Shown one piece after another: positions 21,269 through 33,176 of a DNA stretch of 64,000 bases. Made by a program: the position numbers and the translations under genes. The notes beneath the pieces were generated by a model. It was not told the origin of the DNA, ran no database searches, and worked only from the letters and a program-made list of their open reading frames with translations. This DNA is from Doryteuthis pealeii (taxonomy: Eukaryota > Mollusca > Cephalopoda > Myopsida > Loliginidae), in assembly GCA_023376005.1 (NCBI GenBank), contig CM042152.1:84750881-84814880 (forward strand), written 5' to 3'. The stretch's first letter is position 1. The number at the start of each line of letters is the position of its first letter.

Positions 21269-21356
21269 TTTAAAATAAATAAATTGAAACATTTTTGAAA
21301 CAGATATTCCACCACCTAATTACACTATGAATAGAACAAGATTCTCACTAGTCAAT

Positions 21357-21830
21357 GTACAAGGGTAAGTCAAAAAGTAATGCCATTTTGTTTAGGACAG
21401 GTATAATTACCAACACAGAAACATGTATCATACATTAAAATGAAGCTAGTCCTCTATGGATCGCATCCCTACTTCTCCAGTCAACGTTTCTCTCAATATA
21501 GCAATATTTCACCTTTGAATGAGAGCATGTATCTCTGCCCAATAAATTTCTGTTAACTGTTCTTTAAGCCACTTCACTACAGATTTAACTTCTTGTCACT
21601 AGAATAATGTTCGCCTCACAAACCTTCTTTCATGGAGCTGAAGAGATGATAGTCTGAAGATGTAAAATCTGGTGAGTATGGAGGATGCGGTAAAGTTGTC
21701 CACCCGAATGAGGTGATTTTCTCCCTTGTCCTAATGTTTGTGTGTGGTAGTGCATTGTCATGCAGAAAGAGGACATTGTCGATTGGCAAGTTAGGTATTA
21801 CTCATCAGATTCTTGCTCTGAGCCTCATGT
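21357..21830 (-). pseudogene. Mariner transposase remnant with one TIR
   Basis: The left edge has the terminal repeat AAGGGTAAGTCAAAAAGTAA. On the minus strand the conserved blocks are VLFLHDNALPHT (second catalytic Asp), GWTTLPHPPYSPDF (third Asp region) and VVKWLKEQLTEIYWAEIHAL near the C terminus. Stops and a frame break interrupt it, and the N-terminal half is gone. Closely related fragments lie at 49626-49870, 55147-55435 and 56896-57180. Confidence 0.8.
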
Positions 21831-21969
21831 AGTTGCCTGGGGGGGATGGCTCCCTGGGATCACAGTTATTTATTACTTTACCGGTCCAGAGGCCAAAGCC
21901 ACTGGACACAGGCCCAAGTCTCTGAAAAGTATTAAACAGTAACCAAATTTTTAAATACATCTTTATACA

Positions 21970-22256
21970 TATTTACCAAACCCTCCGCACGAGCAGGGTG
22001 CAACACAAGGTCAATTTCTTAAGCGGAGTTAATCAGATTTGAAATCAGTTTTCTTTCTCCTAGACTGGTTACCTATCCATGGTTAAAGAGCCCAATCTGC
22101 CCTACTATTTTACCCAAAAGCTGGGAGGGAGAATTGGATTCATACCTTTCTCAAGGGTATTAGCGGCATGTGAAATGCAAACAGCTTCATCCAGGAATTG
22201 AACTCGGATCGACCAGTCCATTTCCTATGACTAACCATTAGACCACACGGCTTCAT
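21970..22256 (-). mobile_element. SINE family B, full copy
   Basis: Minus strand: head ending TTGGTC, then GATCCGAGTTCAATTCCTGG as B box. Next come AAAGGTATGAATCCAATTCT, GTCTAGGAGAAAG and GACCTTGTGTTGCACCCTGC, with a GGTAAATATG tail. Body intact apart from small indels. Confidence 0.8.
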
Positions 22257-22741
22257 TCTTTATAAGCATTCAAATATTTCAATGTAGATTCCTCCCACCC
22301 ACACACACCCACAGTTCATAGACATCGATTTAAAGTAATTAAGTATTATAATTTTGATTTAGAAAAGATTACAGTTTGTTTTTCCTTTTATTAGTTTCAG
22401 TAAATATAAACATCATACACATGACAATGCTGTTGGTTTAAGCTTATAGCAAATTAAGAAAGTGTATATTTAAACACGTCAGGTTAGTTCACCCATTGCA
22501 AACCTGAATGGCTACGGTCGTGACAACATCAGCTCATGGTGAGATCATTCAGATAAACAGTTCAAATAAAAAAAATAAAAAAATTTTTAAATAATTAGAG
22601 AGGGGGAGCAATCAGTAAAAATAACAAATCTAATGAAACTATGTTTGGTTAATAAGATTCAGACAGGTCTAAAGAACTTAGAATTACTGACGATTATATA
22701 AGTAAGGAGACTTAAGTTTAGTGAAAACAATTAACATACGA

Positions 22742-22976
22742 AGGTGGTCTGAAAAGTTTATATGATGGTGTCACATCTGATGATTACTTTTTTTGACCAA
22801 TGGGATCCAAGCAATGCAACACCAATGGAAAATGTATATAGACCACAAGGGGGATGGGGAAAAATTCATATGATGATGCCATATCTGCTGTTGATTACTT
22901 TTGTGACCAATGGGATCCAAGCAATGCAACACCAATGGAAGAAGTGTATGGACCACAAGGAGGACTATATATTTAC
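22742..22976 (+). pseudogene. Second mariner family, tandemly duplicated C-terminal piece
   Basis: Starts with AAGGTGGTCTGAAAAGTTT, like a mariner terminal repeat. One frame gives VTNGIQAMQHQWKKCMDHKE, matching the usual mariner C-terminal pattern of Trp-Lys-Lys-Cys followed by an Asp-x-Lys region. A unit of about 108 bp (GACCAATGGGATCCAAGCAA and flanks) is present twice. Dead fragment. Confidence 0.65.
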
Positions 22977-22977
22977 A

Positions 22978-23410
22978 GTGAGGCTGATAGCTTTTTAATT
23001 TAGTACATCCTGGGACACAAAATATTCGCTTTATTTAGGAAAATTTAAGGGGACTAACTAAAGTCACCTAACTCCTACCATATAATCTATCCTGCGTAAT
23101 TCATTTATGATAAACTATTGAAATGTATTTACAGTGAGGGAAGAAAAAAGAAAAACACTTGGATGCATTTTAATAGTTTAAAGCAAATATATGTGTCCCA
23201 GGATGCACTAAATCAAAAAGCTATCACTGTGTATATATATTATATTTCATTTCTAAGAAACTATTGAAATGTATTTACAGTTAGCTTGAAATGGTGAGGG
23301 AAGAAAAAAAGAAAAATACTGGATGCATGGATACAATTTTACTGTGTCCTTTTAGATTTTAATGCATCAGGGATGCAGGACACATACTTAACATCTCTGC
23401 ATTATAGACA
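22978..23410 (+). mobile_element. MITE family E, copies 3-5 (clustered, partial)
   Basis: Three pieces: a plus copy at about 22978-23175 (from CAGTGAGGCTGATAGC to GGATGCATTTT), a short inverted start at about 23188-23228 (GTGTCCCAGGATGCACTAAA), and a plus 3' half at 23250-23408 ending ACATCTCTG. The arrangement implies insertion or rearrangement of E into E. Confidence 0.65.
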
Positions 23411-23689
23411 AAAGTGATAGAACAAAGGGTAGAAGAAAAATTAAAAATACTGGGATGCATGGATATGAAGGACTCATATCTATCAGCATCTGATAGAATT
23501 ATTAATATCATCATGCTGGACTGCCATTATAATCAGAACCCAACTGGTTCAAGGGTTGTTCAAACAAGTTTTCAGAAGAATTACGGTTATCAGATATGAA
23601 AATGAATGTAGGAAACAATCATAAATCTGTTAATCTCTAATGTGTGTCAGTGTGTCACTTTTTCAACTTTACTCTTAGAGGTCGTAGCC

Positions 23690-23762
23690 CAACATATACC
23701 ATTTTGTGCCTTGTGCCACATCTAAGCTAAGTTTATTAAATAACTATACCATTTTGTAATCA
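23690..23762 (+). repeat. SINE family C tail fragment
   Basis: Matches the family C tail (CCTTGTGCCACATCTAAGC, TAAATAACTAT) seen after each tRNA-like unit at 61 kb. Just upstream, GTGTGTCACTTTTTCAACTT resembles the mariner flanks at 55.1 and 56.3 kb. Confidence 0.55.
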
Positions 23763-23870
23763 GGCTGACTCCCTGAATAAATTTAATAAAAAAATTTTTT
23801 TTTAATAAAAAAAAATTTAAAAAATTAAAAAATTTTTTTAAATAAAAAAAAATTTCCAAGCCTAGTATTT

Positions 23871-24405
23871 GGACTATTGTCCATATCTTTATTGTTATCT
23901 GTACAATGTTTTGGACGATGTGCCTCCAGCCATCTTCAAGTATTTCTTGTTGGACTCAGGAACCTTCTTTTTGAAGAAAAGGTTCCAGAGTCCGACGAAA
24001 TACCTGAATAGGGCCGTGAGCACATCGGTAGAAATATTGTACAGGTAACAAAGAGGAGGACAATAGCCTGAATGTTGGATTATTTTGAGTATATAAGCCG
24101 TGCTACAATACACCACTCAAATTTATAGACTAAGCGAGGTCACGTGGTTTAAACCTCAGCCAATCAACAGCTCAAATGCGTTGCTGGTTGACTACTTAAT
24201 CACTGATACTGAGAGATGTCCATTTGCAATCATTGACGAAGGACTTGCAATACTGAGGAGCACCAAGGAACAACCAAAGGATTCTTTACCAAGGCTTTCC
24301 ACTGGACAAGCGCTCTTGCTTGAAGCCTAAAGGATGGCCCATAAAATCGTAATACTGAATAATCCAAATTATCAAGCCTCATTTTTAAAAAATTCAAAGA
24401 ACTTC
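23871..24405 (+). mobile_element. Foldback family D, copy 3, with a 281-bp insertion
   Basis: D blocks TTGGACTATTGTCC, CTTTATTGTTATCTGTACAA and CCATCTTCAAGTATTTCTTG, then the inverted second arm to AGCCTGAAT. Sequence absent from other D copies occupies 24074-24354, after which D resumes (ATAATCCAAATTATCAAGCC). CTGAAT flanks the insert on both sides (24068-24073, 24355-24360), a possible 6-bp target duplication. Confidence 0.6.
24074..24354 (+). other. Unidentified insert inside family D
   Basis: A 281-bp segment bounded by CTGAAT direct repeats. It carries a 76-codon open frame, 24100-24330, including DYLITDTERCPFAIIDEGLA, less AT-rich than the flanks. I recognise neither a protein family nor terminal repeats. 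It could be a processed fragment of a host transcript or an unknown short transposon. Confidence 0.35.
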
Positions 24406-24867
24406 CAAGCCAAATCCAGACTTGTAATCCTGAAAATTTCGGATTCCCAAGTTTTTAATTACTGCAATTGTTTAAAGAAATTTTTTTATGTGATTTTTTG
24501 CGACAAATTTTTTTTGTACAAATGACAATTTTTATAACTTAGAAATAAGTTTGGGAATAACTAGGTTAATTGCTTTTAAGCTAGGGTATCTATAAAATCC
24601 AAAATTTGTTCAGATTAAGTTGCAGGTTGTTTTTTTAAGCAGCAAAAAAGCAGTGTGTATTTTATAAGGAACTAACTTCCTCTTCCATCCTCAAAAGAAA
24701 AAGAGAAAGTTTATGTTATGCATCGTTTCGTTTTTCAACACTACTAAGTCTTTAACTGTTGTATATCACTGACCTAATTAAGATTTGCTATTTTACTTTT
24801 ACACCTCAACCACTTTTTGGATCATTTTATATGTGAAATTATATGATAAATGAAACATTTACTAGTA
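24406..24867. other. Unassigned AT-rich stretch
   Basis: No element borders, repeats or coding signature recognised. Confidence 0.5.
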
Positions 24868-24873
24868 CATTAT

Positions 24874-25171
24874 CAGTGATGCTGATAGCTTTTTTTTTTT
24901 TTTTTTATTTAGTGCATCCTGGGATGCACATATTTGCTTTGAAGGAGTCTCCGGAAAATTTATGGGTCCCAACTAAAGCTATCTAACTCCTACCTTGTAA
25001 CCTATCCTGTGTAGTTCATTTCTAAGAAACTATTGAAATGTATTTACAATTAGCTCGAAATGGTGAGGGAAGAAAAAAGAAAAATACTGGGACACATGGA
25101 TACAATTTTACTGTGTCCTTTTAGATTTTTATGCGTCAGGGATGCAGGACGCGTACATATCAACATTTCTG
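24874..25171 (+). mobile_element. MITE family E, copy 6 (complete)
   Basis: CAGTGATGCTGATAG at the left, TATCAACATTTCTG at the right, flanked on both sides by CATTAT (24868-24873 and 25172-25177). A T-tract extends the left end. It supports a 6-bp target duplication for the family. Confidence 0.8.
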
Positions 25172-25177
25172 CATTAT

Positions 25178-26330
25178 AGACAAGATTGATAGAACAAAGG
25201 GTATATGATAATTTGTATGTGTATTGTATTCTGCACTTAAAAGTCATGCAAATTGATAATTGCAGTTCCCTTTTTCAATTCAACAGTTTTATTTACAAAT
25301 ACAAAATCTGGTTAGACCTGTCTATCAAGGTAGGTGGATTTTGGAACTGTAATGTCTCCCATGTGGCAAAAGTTGCAAATTAACAACTTTAAATTTTTCT
25401 TTAAAACTTTGCCTTCATTTGAGGAAATAGATTTCAATCTTTTAAAATGTTATCACTGTATGATTAATTGATAGGTTAAAAAAAAAAAAAAAAAATTAAA
25501 AAAAAAAAAATCAGCATATCAGGTGTCGGTTAAGATGAAGGGAATATTTTCAATTTGAATTCTAGTTATAATATCTTCTTCATTTCATCTTGGTAAAATA
25601 AAATGACAACCTTTTGTTTTAAATATCAAAATAGCTAAATTTTCTAACTAATTGCTGGGCCAAATGTTGCGAAAACAAGAATTTTTTAGTGCATTTTAAC
25701 TGATGATCTTTGATGCTATTTCCTCACCCGATGGTGCGAGTAAGAGATCTAGTTTTTGGTATCAGTATTCATTAAACCGACACAACTTTAACTGTTTGGG
25801 AGAATTTGATATTTAAAAAGTGAAAAATCAACCTACCCTACTGCCTATATCCACCCACCCAAGAAGGAAAAAAAAATATAGCCTCTTCCTCCTCTTCAAA
25901 GCCACATGCCAGAAAGATTTCCTTTCCTTGCCCAATATTAGTTTCAGTCTTTTAATTTTCTACTCTAAGTAAAACCCATCCACAATCTGATTCACATGAG
26001 GCAATTAACAGTAGTATAGACACTCGGTAAAAAGATGCAATTCAAGTTCTCCTGATGATGGCATTACAATAAACTAGACTGACCTCATTGCAATTAGGAG
26101 AAATTGGCAAGAGTGCAAGTTTTCAAAAATACTGCCCAGTGCAGCAGGCGATCAGGCAAACCAGTTATTGAACAATACTAACAGTAGAAAGTAAGCTGGA
26201 AAAGTAGCGATACGAAACAAGTTCAATGTAAGTCAAAGTAATTTGAAGATATACTTCCACGTGTGATTGAAAAAAGAAAAATACCCAATCAACCACTATC
26301 ATTATGAAAGATAACAAGAACTGTATATTC
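25178..26330. other. Unassigned AT-rich stretch
   Basis: Only simple sequence was noticed (poly-A near 25480-25510). No ORF or repeat family recognised. ATAGACAA-ATTGATAGAACAAAGGGT right after the E copy also follows the E piece at 23408, so the flank was duplicated together with E. Confidence 0.5.
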
Positions 26331-26334
26331 GTAT

Positions 26335-26913
26335 TTTGTTGGTTTGTTTGTTTGATGGCACATCAACATCAGTGGGTCATTTAATGCTGACAAAGTTTTG
26401 AAATAAAGTCATTCTTAATGGATACTCAATTTTTTTTTTTTTATAGACACATTTTTCTATTTAACACATAAATGGGACCCTGACAGGTACTACCACAGGA
26501 AAAATAATTTTGAAATAAAGTCATTCTTAATGGATAAATCAAATTTTGTTTATAAACTCATGTTTTTCTATTTAACCCATAGATGGGACCCTAACAGGTA
26601 CTACCACTCTGGGTCAGAGTGGACCTGAGACAAATGGTGATGAAGGGGTGCTCCACATTCCCCAAACCTTCAAAACTGGAACCTCACCATCAGATATAGT
26701 TTAACGTCATTCCCAAAACATGTAGACCCTCAGCCACCGCCTTTTAGCATCCATATGATAAAAAGGGTTAGGGCTTGCCATAAGGGCAATATGGTTGGAG
26801 CAATCATATAGGTGCTAGGACTTGACATGACGTGGTCTAGCACGAACAAAAAGGGGATAAACTCCCTCGCTGTCTGGCCGATACCGATAAGCCACTTTGT
26901 CAACTTTACTTTT
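26335..26913 (+). repeat. Family H long copy ending in a SINE A tail
   Basis: H-tail motif (GATGGCACATCAACATCAGTG), two copies of TTTGAAATAAAGTCATTCTTAATGG about 120 bp apart (an internal duplication), and the GGTCAGAGTGGACCTGAGAC body. The sequence passes into GGGGATAAACTCCCTCGCTG and CAACTTTACTTTT, a family A 3' tail (26853-26913). Confidence 0.6.
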
Positions 26914-27056
26914 TATAAATCTTTAATTATCATCATTTGCATAATAGATAAGAAAATTCCCTACGGCCTCTCTATCCTGTAGTTTATGTTGAGTCACAAT
27001 CTAGTAGTTGAAAACGAGCATTATACCAATCAGCTATATAAAAACAGTTACCGCCG

Positions 27057-27353
27057 TTGATTGAATAAAGGATTGGGTTCAAAAGTTCCATGAAGGCTCC
27101 CAATTACGACAATAAGGTTCTACAGTTCAAAGAGAAAGTTCCCGAGTTCAAGAAGCTTCCCAAGTCTGACAAGAAATACCTGAAGAAGGCCAGACGGCAC
27201 ATTGGCCGGAACATTGTACAGATAACAATAAAGATGAGGACAATAGTCTGAATAATACAAATAATACTAATTATCAAGCCTCATCTAAAAAATTCAGAGA
27301 AATAGTGTAGATAACAATAAAGATGAGGACAATAGACCGAATAATCCAAACAA
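27057..27353 (-). mobile_element. Foldback family D, copy 4
   Basis: Several 21-bp minisatellite units (GGTTC-...-CCC-AGTTC), then GACAAGAAATACCTGAAGAA, AATAAAGATGAGGACAATAG and AATTATCAAGCCTCATC. AATAAAGATGAGGACAATAG recurs at about 27309, a terminal partial duplication. Confidence 0.65.
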
Positions 27354-27477
27354 CTAAAGATTTTTATAAAACTATGAAGCTTATAATCAGATTAAATTCT
27401 GAACTAAGTTTAGAATTTGAACAACTGATGAGAAACATCAATAGTCTCTCTTGTTATACAAAAGATCAAAATTCTAA

Positions 27478-27808
27478 TTAACCCTTTCACTGCTGTATGC
27501 AACTCAAGTCAAATTCCTAAATGTCGTTCAGTGTACAAATACTGTTGAATTTTCATACTACATTCCCTATTTGCTGGTCCATATATTTCATCTGTTAGGG
27601 AATTTTGTACAGAAGATTCTCATTATTTTGATACTAATCTGACTATTTTCGTCATATTTTTCCAATCAGATTGTTGCCATGGAAACATGTAGAGGTAAAA
27701 AAATAGCACTCCCTTCATCATACTGATCAGATTCTGGAAGAAATATGCATAATTCAGACTCTGAATTGAGTGAAATCAGCAACTATGAAGCGGATTTTGA
27801 TCATGATG
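27478..27808 (+). pseudogene. piggyBac-like 5' end with transposase N-terminal remnant
   Basis: TTAA (27478-27481) is followed by CCCTTTCACTGC, the piggyBac-type target and terminal repeat. About 200 bp on, a frame starts METCRGKKIALPSSY, hits a stop, then continues SDSGRNMHNSDSELSEIS and NYEADFD. Acidic Ser/Glu/Asp-rich N termini are usual in piggyBac transposases. The stop and the loss of all downstream sequence make it a remnant. Confidence 0.6.
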
Positions 27809-27809
27809 T

Positions 27810-28153
27810 TGGTTGGTGCTTAGTGGCATATCAACCCTTATGGGTAATTTAATGCAAATTTTTCTTATATAAAAGAGGTAGAGTTTTTGTAGTTTAAATC
27901 ATGGCAAAAATGTCAAAACTAGTAGCACGTAGCTTGCAGGGTGGCAACTTATAGATGCCAGATTCAAGTCGGGGTTGCTATCAGAGCGGACATGATGCAC
28001 AAGAAACCTGTAATCAGCAACCCCCTTGTATGCATTCAAAAGATGTATTTTGTGATATAGAGATTATATATATATATATATCATTTAACTTCTTGAGAAT
28101 TTATATATTGTTATAAAAATTTTTTATAAAACTAGGAAGCTTATAATCAGATT

Positions 28154-28189
<36 letters not shown>

Positions 28190-28352
28190 AGATTTTTCTT
28201 TAACTTCATGTGTATTAGAAATTGTTTTTCTATTTTGGTTGGTTACTTTTTTTTTGTTGATTTGTAACTTAATATTTTGTAGGTAAATATTTGTTTGATT
28301 TTAATAAACTGGTAGAAATAATTTTCATTAACTTCATGGGAGTATCAATATA
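27810..28352. other. H-type tail, then unassigned AT-rich sequence
   Basis: At 27810-27870 the motif GTGGCATATCAACCCTTATG and GGGTAATTTAATGC recurs. The rest includes a (TA)n near 28066 and a poly-T of about 28 at 28160-28187. AAACTAGGAAGCTTATAATC near 28131 also occurs near 27368 (AAACTATGAAGCTTATAATC), a small local duplication. Confidence 0.5.
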
Positions 28353-28595
28353 AAAGTAGTCGTCAGGGCGGCCTAATGTCGGTATCAGCCATGCAGTGAG
28401 GGAGTCTATCCCCTTTTCATTAGCGCTAGACCAAGGAAATTATTTTAGCGTCTGAGGTGGTGCGCCACACCTACCATCAGCTCCTTACTTTACCGCACAG
28501 ATCCCTGTGCTACTCACGCGCTGAGTTGGCGAGGGCAGGTATCGAACTAGGAACCTTGTGGTTTCTAGCCGAAAGCTCTACCGACTGAGCTAACC
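28353..28595 (-). mobile_element. SINE family A, complete with 12-bp target duplication
   Basis: Flanked on both sides by AGTATCAATATA (28341-28352 and 28596-28607), a perfect 12-bp duplication of the kind left by LINE-type target-primed integration. The minus strand runs from a partial head (GGTTAGCTCAGTCGGTAGAG) through CTCGCCAACTCAGCGCG, GTGTGGCGCACCACCTC and TAGCGCTAATGAAAAGGGG to CGACTACTT. The first bases of the head (GGGCC) are lost. Confidence 0.9.
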
Positions 28596-28607
28596 AGTAT
28601 CAATATA

Positions 28608-29786
28608 CATGAATCTATTTCTTCTAAATTGATCATAATAGTTCAGATACAAATACACAATCTGCTGTATGTAAGTGTTGCTTTTGTTGTTCTAACATCA
28701 GCATAATATTTTATGGTAATTCAAAAGGATTCAAAGTAATTTTTGAAACCATCATTTTCTGCTTGAGTAAAACCTTTTATTGGTTCCCCAATCCAAAGTG
28801 AGTTATTCTCAACAACTTTTTTGTTTAGACCATTACAGATCTCAAGAGATCTATTCCCTTGTGGCAACTCGGAACATGTGTATTGTTAAAACTCATAAAC
28901 CTGGGATTGAACCAGAATTAGAAAAAAAAAAGTCAAATGTTTCTTCTAATTTGAATCAATTTCACATCAATCAACTTGGGGGGGGGGGATAAAAATTGAC
29001 AAGCACATGTTCAGTCCAGCATAATATACTGCAGCTCTAATATGAATTAATTTGGAATTATGCTTCTTATTTTTTTTTTTTTAAACACGAGTTCAAAATA
29101 ACTGTTGCACAACATTCCAGCCACATTAAAATTTCTCATTGACGCAATAATTTATAAGTCTGGTTTCTTTTTTGACTGGGATCTACCAAAAATTGGAAAA
29201 TGCAGTTGTGAATGGGTTAAGAGCAAATAGATACTAAAGATATTCTTTGGACACTTTGAAATTAAAAATAGTAATATACAAGACAAAACTTGAAACTGGG
29301 TCACCCATTGAGCTCTGGGCAAATAATTGGGATTAGGGAAAAGCAATTTTGCAAAGCGAATTAATTTTTTTTAAAATGAATAAACATTAAAATCATTTTG
29401 TAAGATTTCTAAGAAAAAACGTTTGGCCTAATTTAAATTTATCAAGAACCAAGATGTTGAAGCTACTGGATCACTGCTTATGAAACTTAACATAAATACG
29501 TTTTGTCTCAAATCTCTCTCTCTCTACTTCACTGAGAAACTATCATATATAATGAGGAGGTAATGAAGATATACATAGAGGGGAAAGTGATAGGCAGAAT
29601 GTGGAGTAAGAGATGGGTCAGTTTTTGACTTAATTGCAAATTACGACTAATTAGAACCAATTAAAATGGAATTCTTTAAAAACATAACTCAATCCTAAAA
29701 CTAAGGAATAATTTAGTATAACTTGTGTCATTAAACTAAACAGTAAAAAGCCTTTAAGAGAAACATTTATTCACTCAGCTTTAGTG

Positions 29787-29851
<65 letters not shown>

Positions 29852-29962
29852 CACACACACACGAATGTGGATAATGTAAGACCTAAAATACCTTATCATC
29901 TGGGGATAACATCACTGACGATATGGTCAGGAGAACCTTTAGTTTGTATTTCTTGATATATA
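28608..29962. other. Unassigned stretch with a (TA)n tract
   Basis: No family match was recognised. A (TA)n microsatellite spans about 29790-29847 and runs into (CA)n. A G-run lies at 28978-28988. The short ORFs at 28780 and 29152 (minus) show no known domain. Confidence 0.5.
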
Positions 29963-29967
29963 CAAGG

Positions 29968-30274
29968 CAGTGATGCTGATAGCTTTTTAATTTAGTGCGT
30001 CCTGGGATGCACGGATTTGATTTGAATGAGTCAAAGAAATTTGATGGGTCCCAACTAAAGTTTCTTAATAAATTGTAGAGTTGTTATCCATGAACAACTA
30101 AAGCCATCTAACCCCTACCTTGTACCCCATACAGTGTAATTTGTTTACAAGAAAATATTGAAATGTTTTTACAGTTAGCTGGAAATGGTGAGGGAAGAAA
30201 AAAAAAACATTGGGACAGGGATATGATTTTTCTGCATCCTTATAGATTTTTGCATCTCTCTATCAGCATCTCTG
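29968..30274 (+). mobile_element. MITE family E, copy 7 (complete)
   Basis: CAGTGATGCTGATAG and CTATCAGCATCTCTG at the ends, with CAAGG on both sides (29963-29967 and 30275-30279). Internal deletions shorten the right half compared with copy 9. Confidence 0.8.
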
Positions 30275-30339
30275 CAAGGTATTCATAAAGTCTTCCAACA
30301 GTTTTAAAATTCTAAATTTATTAACTGCCATTATACAAA

Positions 30340-30732
30340 CTAGTACAAAATAAATAAAAACACCCTCCGGGTGATGTAAAAACAGATTTTTGAAACATTG
30401 CCTGAGGGTGGGAGTAAAAAATTCAATGTCAGCGAGTTTGTACCCTATGTAAGTAAAATCATCAAATTCATTAAAGGATTAAAAAATAAAACAATTTAAA
30501 ATGTAAACTTTAAATATGTATTAAGATAAAACAAACTATATATAGATATATAATACCAGTCATGTATTTATTAAAACTTGTTTTAAAAAACAATGAGGAC
30601 TGTCTAATGTTGCATGTTCAAATTTTGAGTGTATTTATTCTATGTTATGATGATTTTGGGTAATGTGACATAAGCAATGACGTAATTTTTGTTACAGACA
30701 AAAACCAGAAACGAATCTCCATTATTAATAGA
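30340..30732 (-). mobile_element. Helitron-like element, family F copy 3
   Basis: Minus strand: starts TCTATTAATAATGGAGATTC after A. Ends with hairpin CACCC-GGA-GGGTG, then a T/A-rich spacer and CTAG (30340-30343), followed by T. Both junctions obey the A|TC...CTRR|T rule. Confidence 0.8.
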
Positions 30733-31783
30733 TGATAGAACCTTTTAGTAAAGATCATGTAAAAAAAAAGTTCAACTCTTGAGGTTTCATTCTCTACATT
30801 TTTTTTAGATCATTACAATTCAACATGACCAATATTTTTGTTGATATATTTTAAAAGTTGCAGCAGCTCTCAATGGACACCCTGTATCATGTAAAAGGTA
30901 TTTACTAGTATATATACTATCAATTGTTGCTTTAAACTAGGAAGTTATAGTGAAGAAAACAGACAGTACAAATATTTTTATGGCTCCAGCTACTAACTCA
31001 GCAACATCAGCTCTCCATGGAGTGAAATACAATCTAAAGGTAAATGCTAGAAAACTAACTAACTAACAAACAAACAAACAAACAAAAAACAGTTCAGATA
31101 TAAAAAGTATACTTAAGGTATTCAAGATAACCAAAAGGCAGTAGGTACTGACTTAAGTCTCCGATATATTTGAAATATATAGAAAACCTTTGTTAACTCT
31201 ATAATCAGAAGAAGCCCATACCCTATGTAATTTAAGTGATAGAAAAGAATATCTCTATAACAAAGTTTACTCTTAAATGGTAAAATGAGAGAAATACCAT
31301 GAGGTAGAGCTACTCAAAGAAATTTTGCTTACATGTGCAACCCCCCCCCCTCTCCAACTGATTCCACTAACAGCTGCTGGGAAGATGAGGTTAATGTATT
31401 TCACTGGCTCAAATCAGTCTCTTATTTCAGTGTGTTCAAAAAGTCATGCTGTCCTAAAATGATTAGAAGACACTGAACCTCTACATCCTGGTACTATTTT
31501 CTCTATTTCATATCACAACTTATCACCTTTTCATTTTTGGTTCAGACATTTATTATTATTATAAAGGGAAACACCCAAATGAAAGAGGAATAATAATAAT
31601 AATGTGAAATATTGGGGAAGTGGGGACAGATTGTTGGCCATCAGGTTTAATAACTACAATATATAAACATATATTGAGAGCTTTAAGTATCAGAGTTTTG
31701 AAAGGGGGGATATAACCAATAAGTGGCATACAATAAAAGGCCAAAGCCCTTTGGTCTGATCAATATATATATATACATACATA
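30733..31783. other. Unassigned AT-rich stretch
   Basis: No recognised element or gene. Tandem AACAAACAAACAA lies near 31065-31085 and a C-run at 31341-31350. Confidence 0.5.
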
Positions 31784-32062
31784 CACTGATAGGTATGGGT
31801 CCTGCATCCCTGATGTACAAGAATCTAAAAGGATGCAGTAAAATCCATGCATCCCAGGTTTGTATTTTTTTCTTCCCCTCACCATTTCAAGCTAAGTGTA
31901 AATACATTTCAATAGTTTTTTTAGAAACAAATTATACAGGGTAGGTTACAAGATAGGAGTTAGACAACTTTAGTTGGGACCCATAAATTTTCCCGGGGAC
32001 TAATTCAAAGCAATTATGTGTGTCCCAGGATGCATTAAATCAAAAAGTTATCAGCATTACTA
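31784..32062 (-). mobile_element. MITE family E, copy 8
   Basis: Inverted E: CACTGATAGGTATGGGTCCT at the left and GTCCCAGGATGCATTAAATC then TATCAGCATTACT at the right. The overlapping 73-residue ORF is AT-driven and not conserved among E copies. Confidence 0.7.
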
Positions 32063-32358
32063 TATATATTTCTAAATTCGGATATTATTTTAAAAAAAAC
32101 TTCCGGCTTTGAAGTCTGTAATTACACAATACAAACTTTTGCCTGGAGAAAAAAAATTCATAAAAATAAAAAAAAAGAAAAGAAAAGGAAAGAAAAAAGA
32201 CCAAATAATATGCACCTCCTGAAAATAATCGGATGGTACTATTAAAATGGCCAAAAGAAAAAAAATACTGTTAGAACTGCCTAAGTTAAATGTACTAAAG
32301 TGCTCAATACAAAAAAGTGGAAATAATAATAATAAGTCAGAGAATATCTACCTAGGTT

Positions 32359-32363
<5 letters not shown>

Positions 32364-32455
<92 letters not shown>
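32364..32455. repeat. (TA)n-(CA)n microsatellite
   Basis: About 78 bp of alternating TA followed by CACACACACACA. It generates the long Tyr-Ile ORFs on both strands, which are not genes. Confidence 0.95.
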
Positions 32456-32686
32456 AGAGAGAAAGAGATTACAAATTCACTGAGAGAAAAGCAAATATTT
32501 TTAAAAAGAAAAAAATCTGCAAGTGATTTCAATTTTGGTATTATTTTTTTTTTTTTTCTATTTATTTCGTATATTTTCATATTTCAATACAAGAATATTT
32601 CCTGTTCTCTTTTATGTAATCATCATATTTGGAATTAAAACTTTCAAAGACAGAGTTTAAGGTCTTCAAAATATAATTAAAAGTTA

Positions 32687-32770
32687 TTAACCCTTTTCAC
32701 TACCATGTGCAACTGTTAAATTTCCTGAAGCTGTGTCATGTGCAACTATAGTAAAAGCCTGTCCCATCCA
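32687..32770 (+). repeat. piggyBac-like terminal fragment
   Basis: TTAA followed by CCCTTTTCACTACC and ATGTGCAACTGTTAAATTTC, similar to the terminal region at 27478-27540. The match ends after about 80 bp, so only an end remains. Confidence 0.5.
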
Positions 32771-32970
32771 AGATTAAATTAAACAAGGTATGGATATAAG
32801 GATGAAAAGAAAAAAAAAGAAAAAAAGGATAATCTTTGTATTTGTGTCACCCAGACTCCATTCTTCTTCATCACTGGTCCTATAGCCTGGTTTGGGGTGG
32901 AGCAGTATTCTTGCAGCGTAGCGTGTCTTTAGCCTGGCAGAGCCCATCCCTTTTTCAAGTTTACTACTAG

Positions 32971-33075
32971 TTTGAATTCATAGTTTTCCTTTATGTAGTG
33001 AATGCAGTCTCATTCAGGATTTGAATTGGTAGCAAAATCCATTTCTCATGACATTAACTATTATGCCATGAGTGT
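32971..33075 (-). repeat. SINE family B, internally deleted fragment
   Basis: GTTTGAATTCATAGTTTTCC, then directly the head region (CAGGATTTGAATTGGTAGC, CATTTCTCATGACATTAACT). The middle body is deleted. Confidence 0.55.
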
Positions 33076-33176
33076 CTCCCAGACGGATTTACAAGGTACT
33101 AAATACAATCAAGAATTACATATACTAACTATAGGAAGAACAAAATTTTCAAAGAAAAAATTCTAACATAAGATAT

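Noticed and set aside
32247..32580. Tyr-Ile rich ORFs on both strands
   Set aside because: They are produced by the (TA)n microsatellite.
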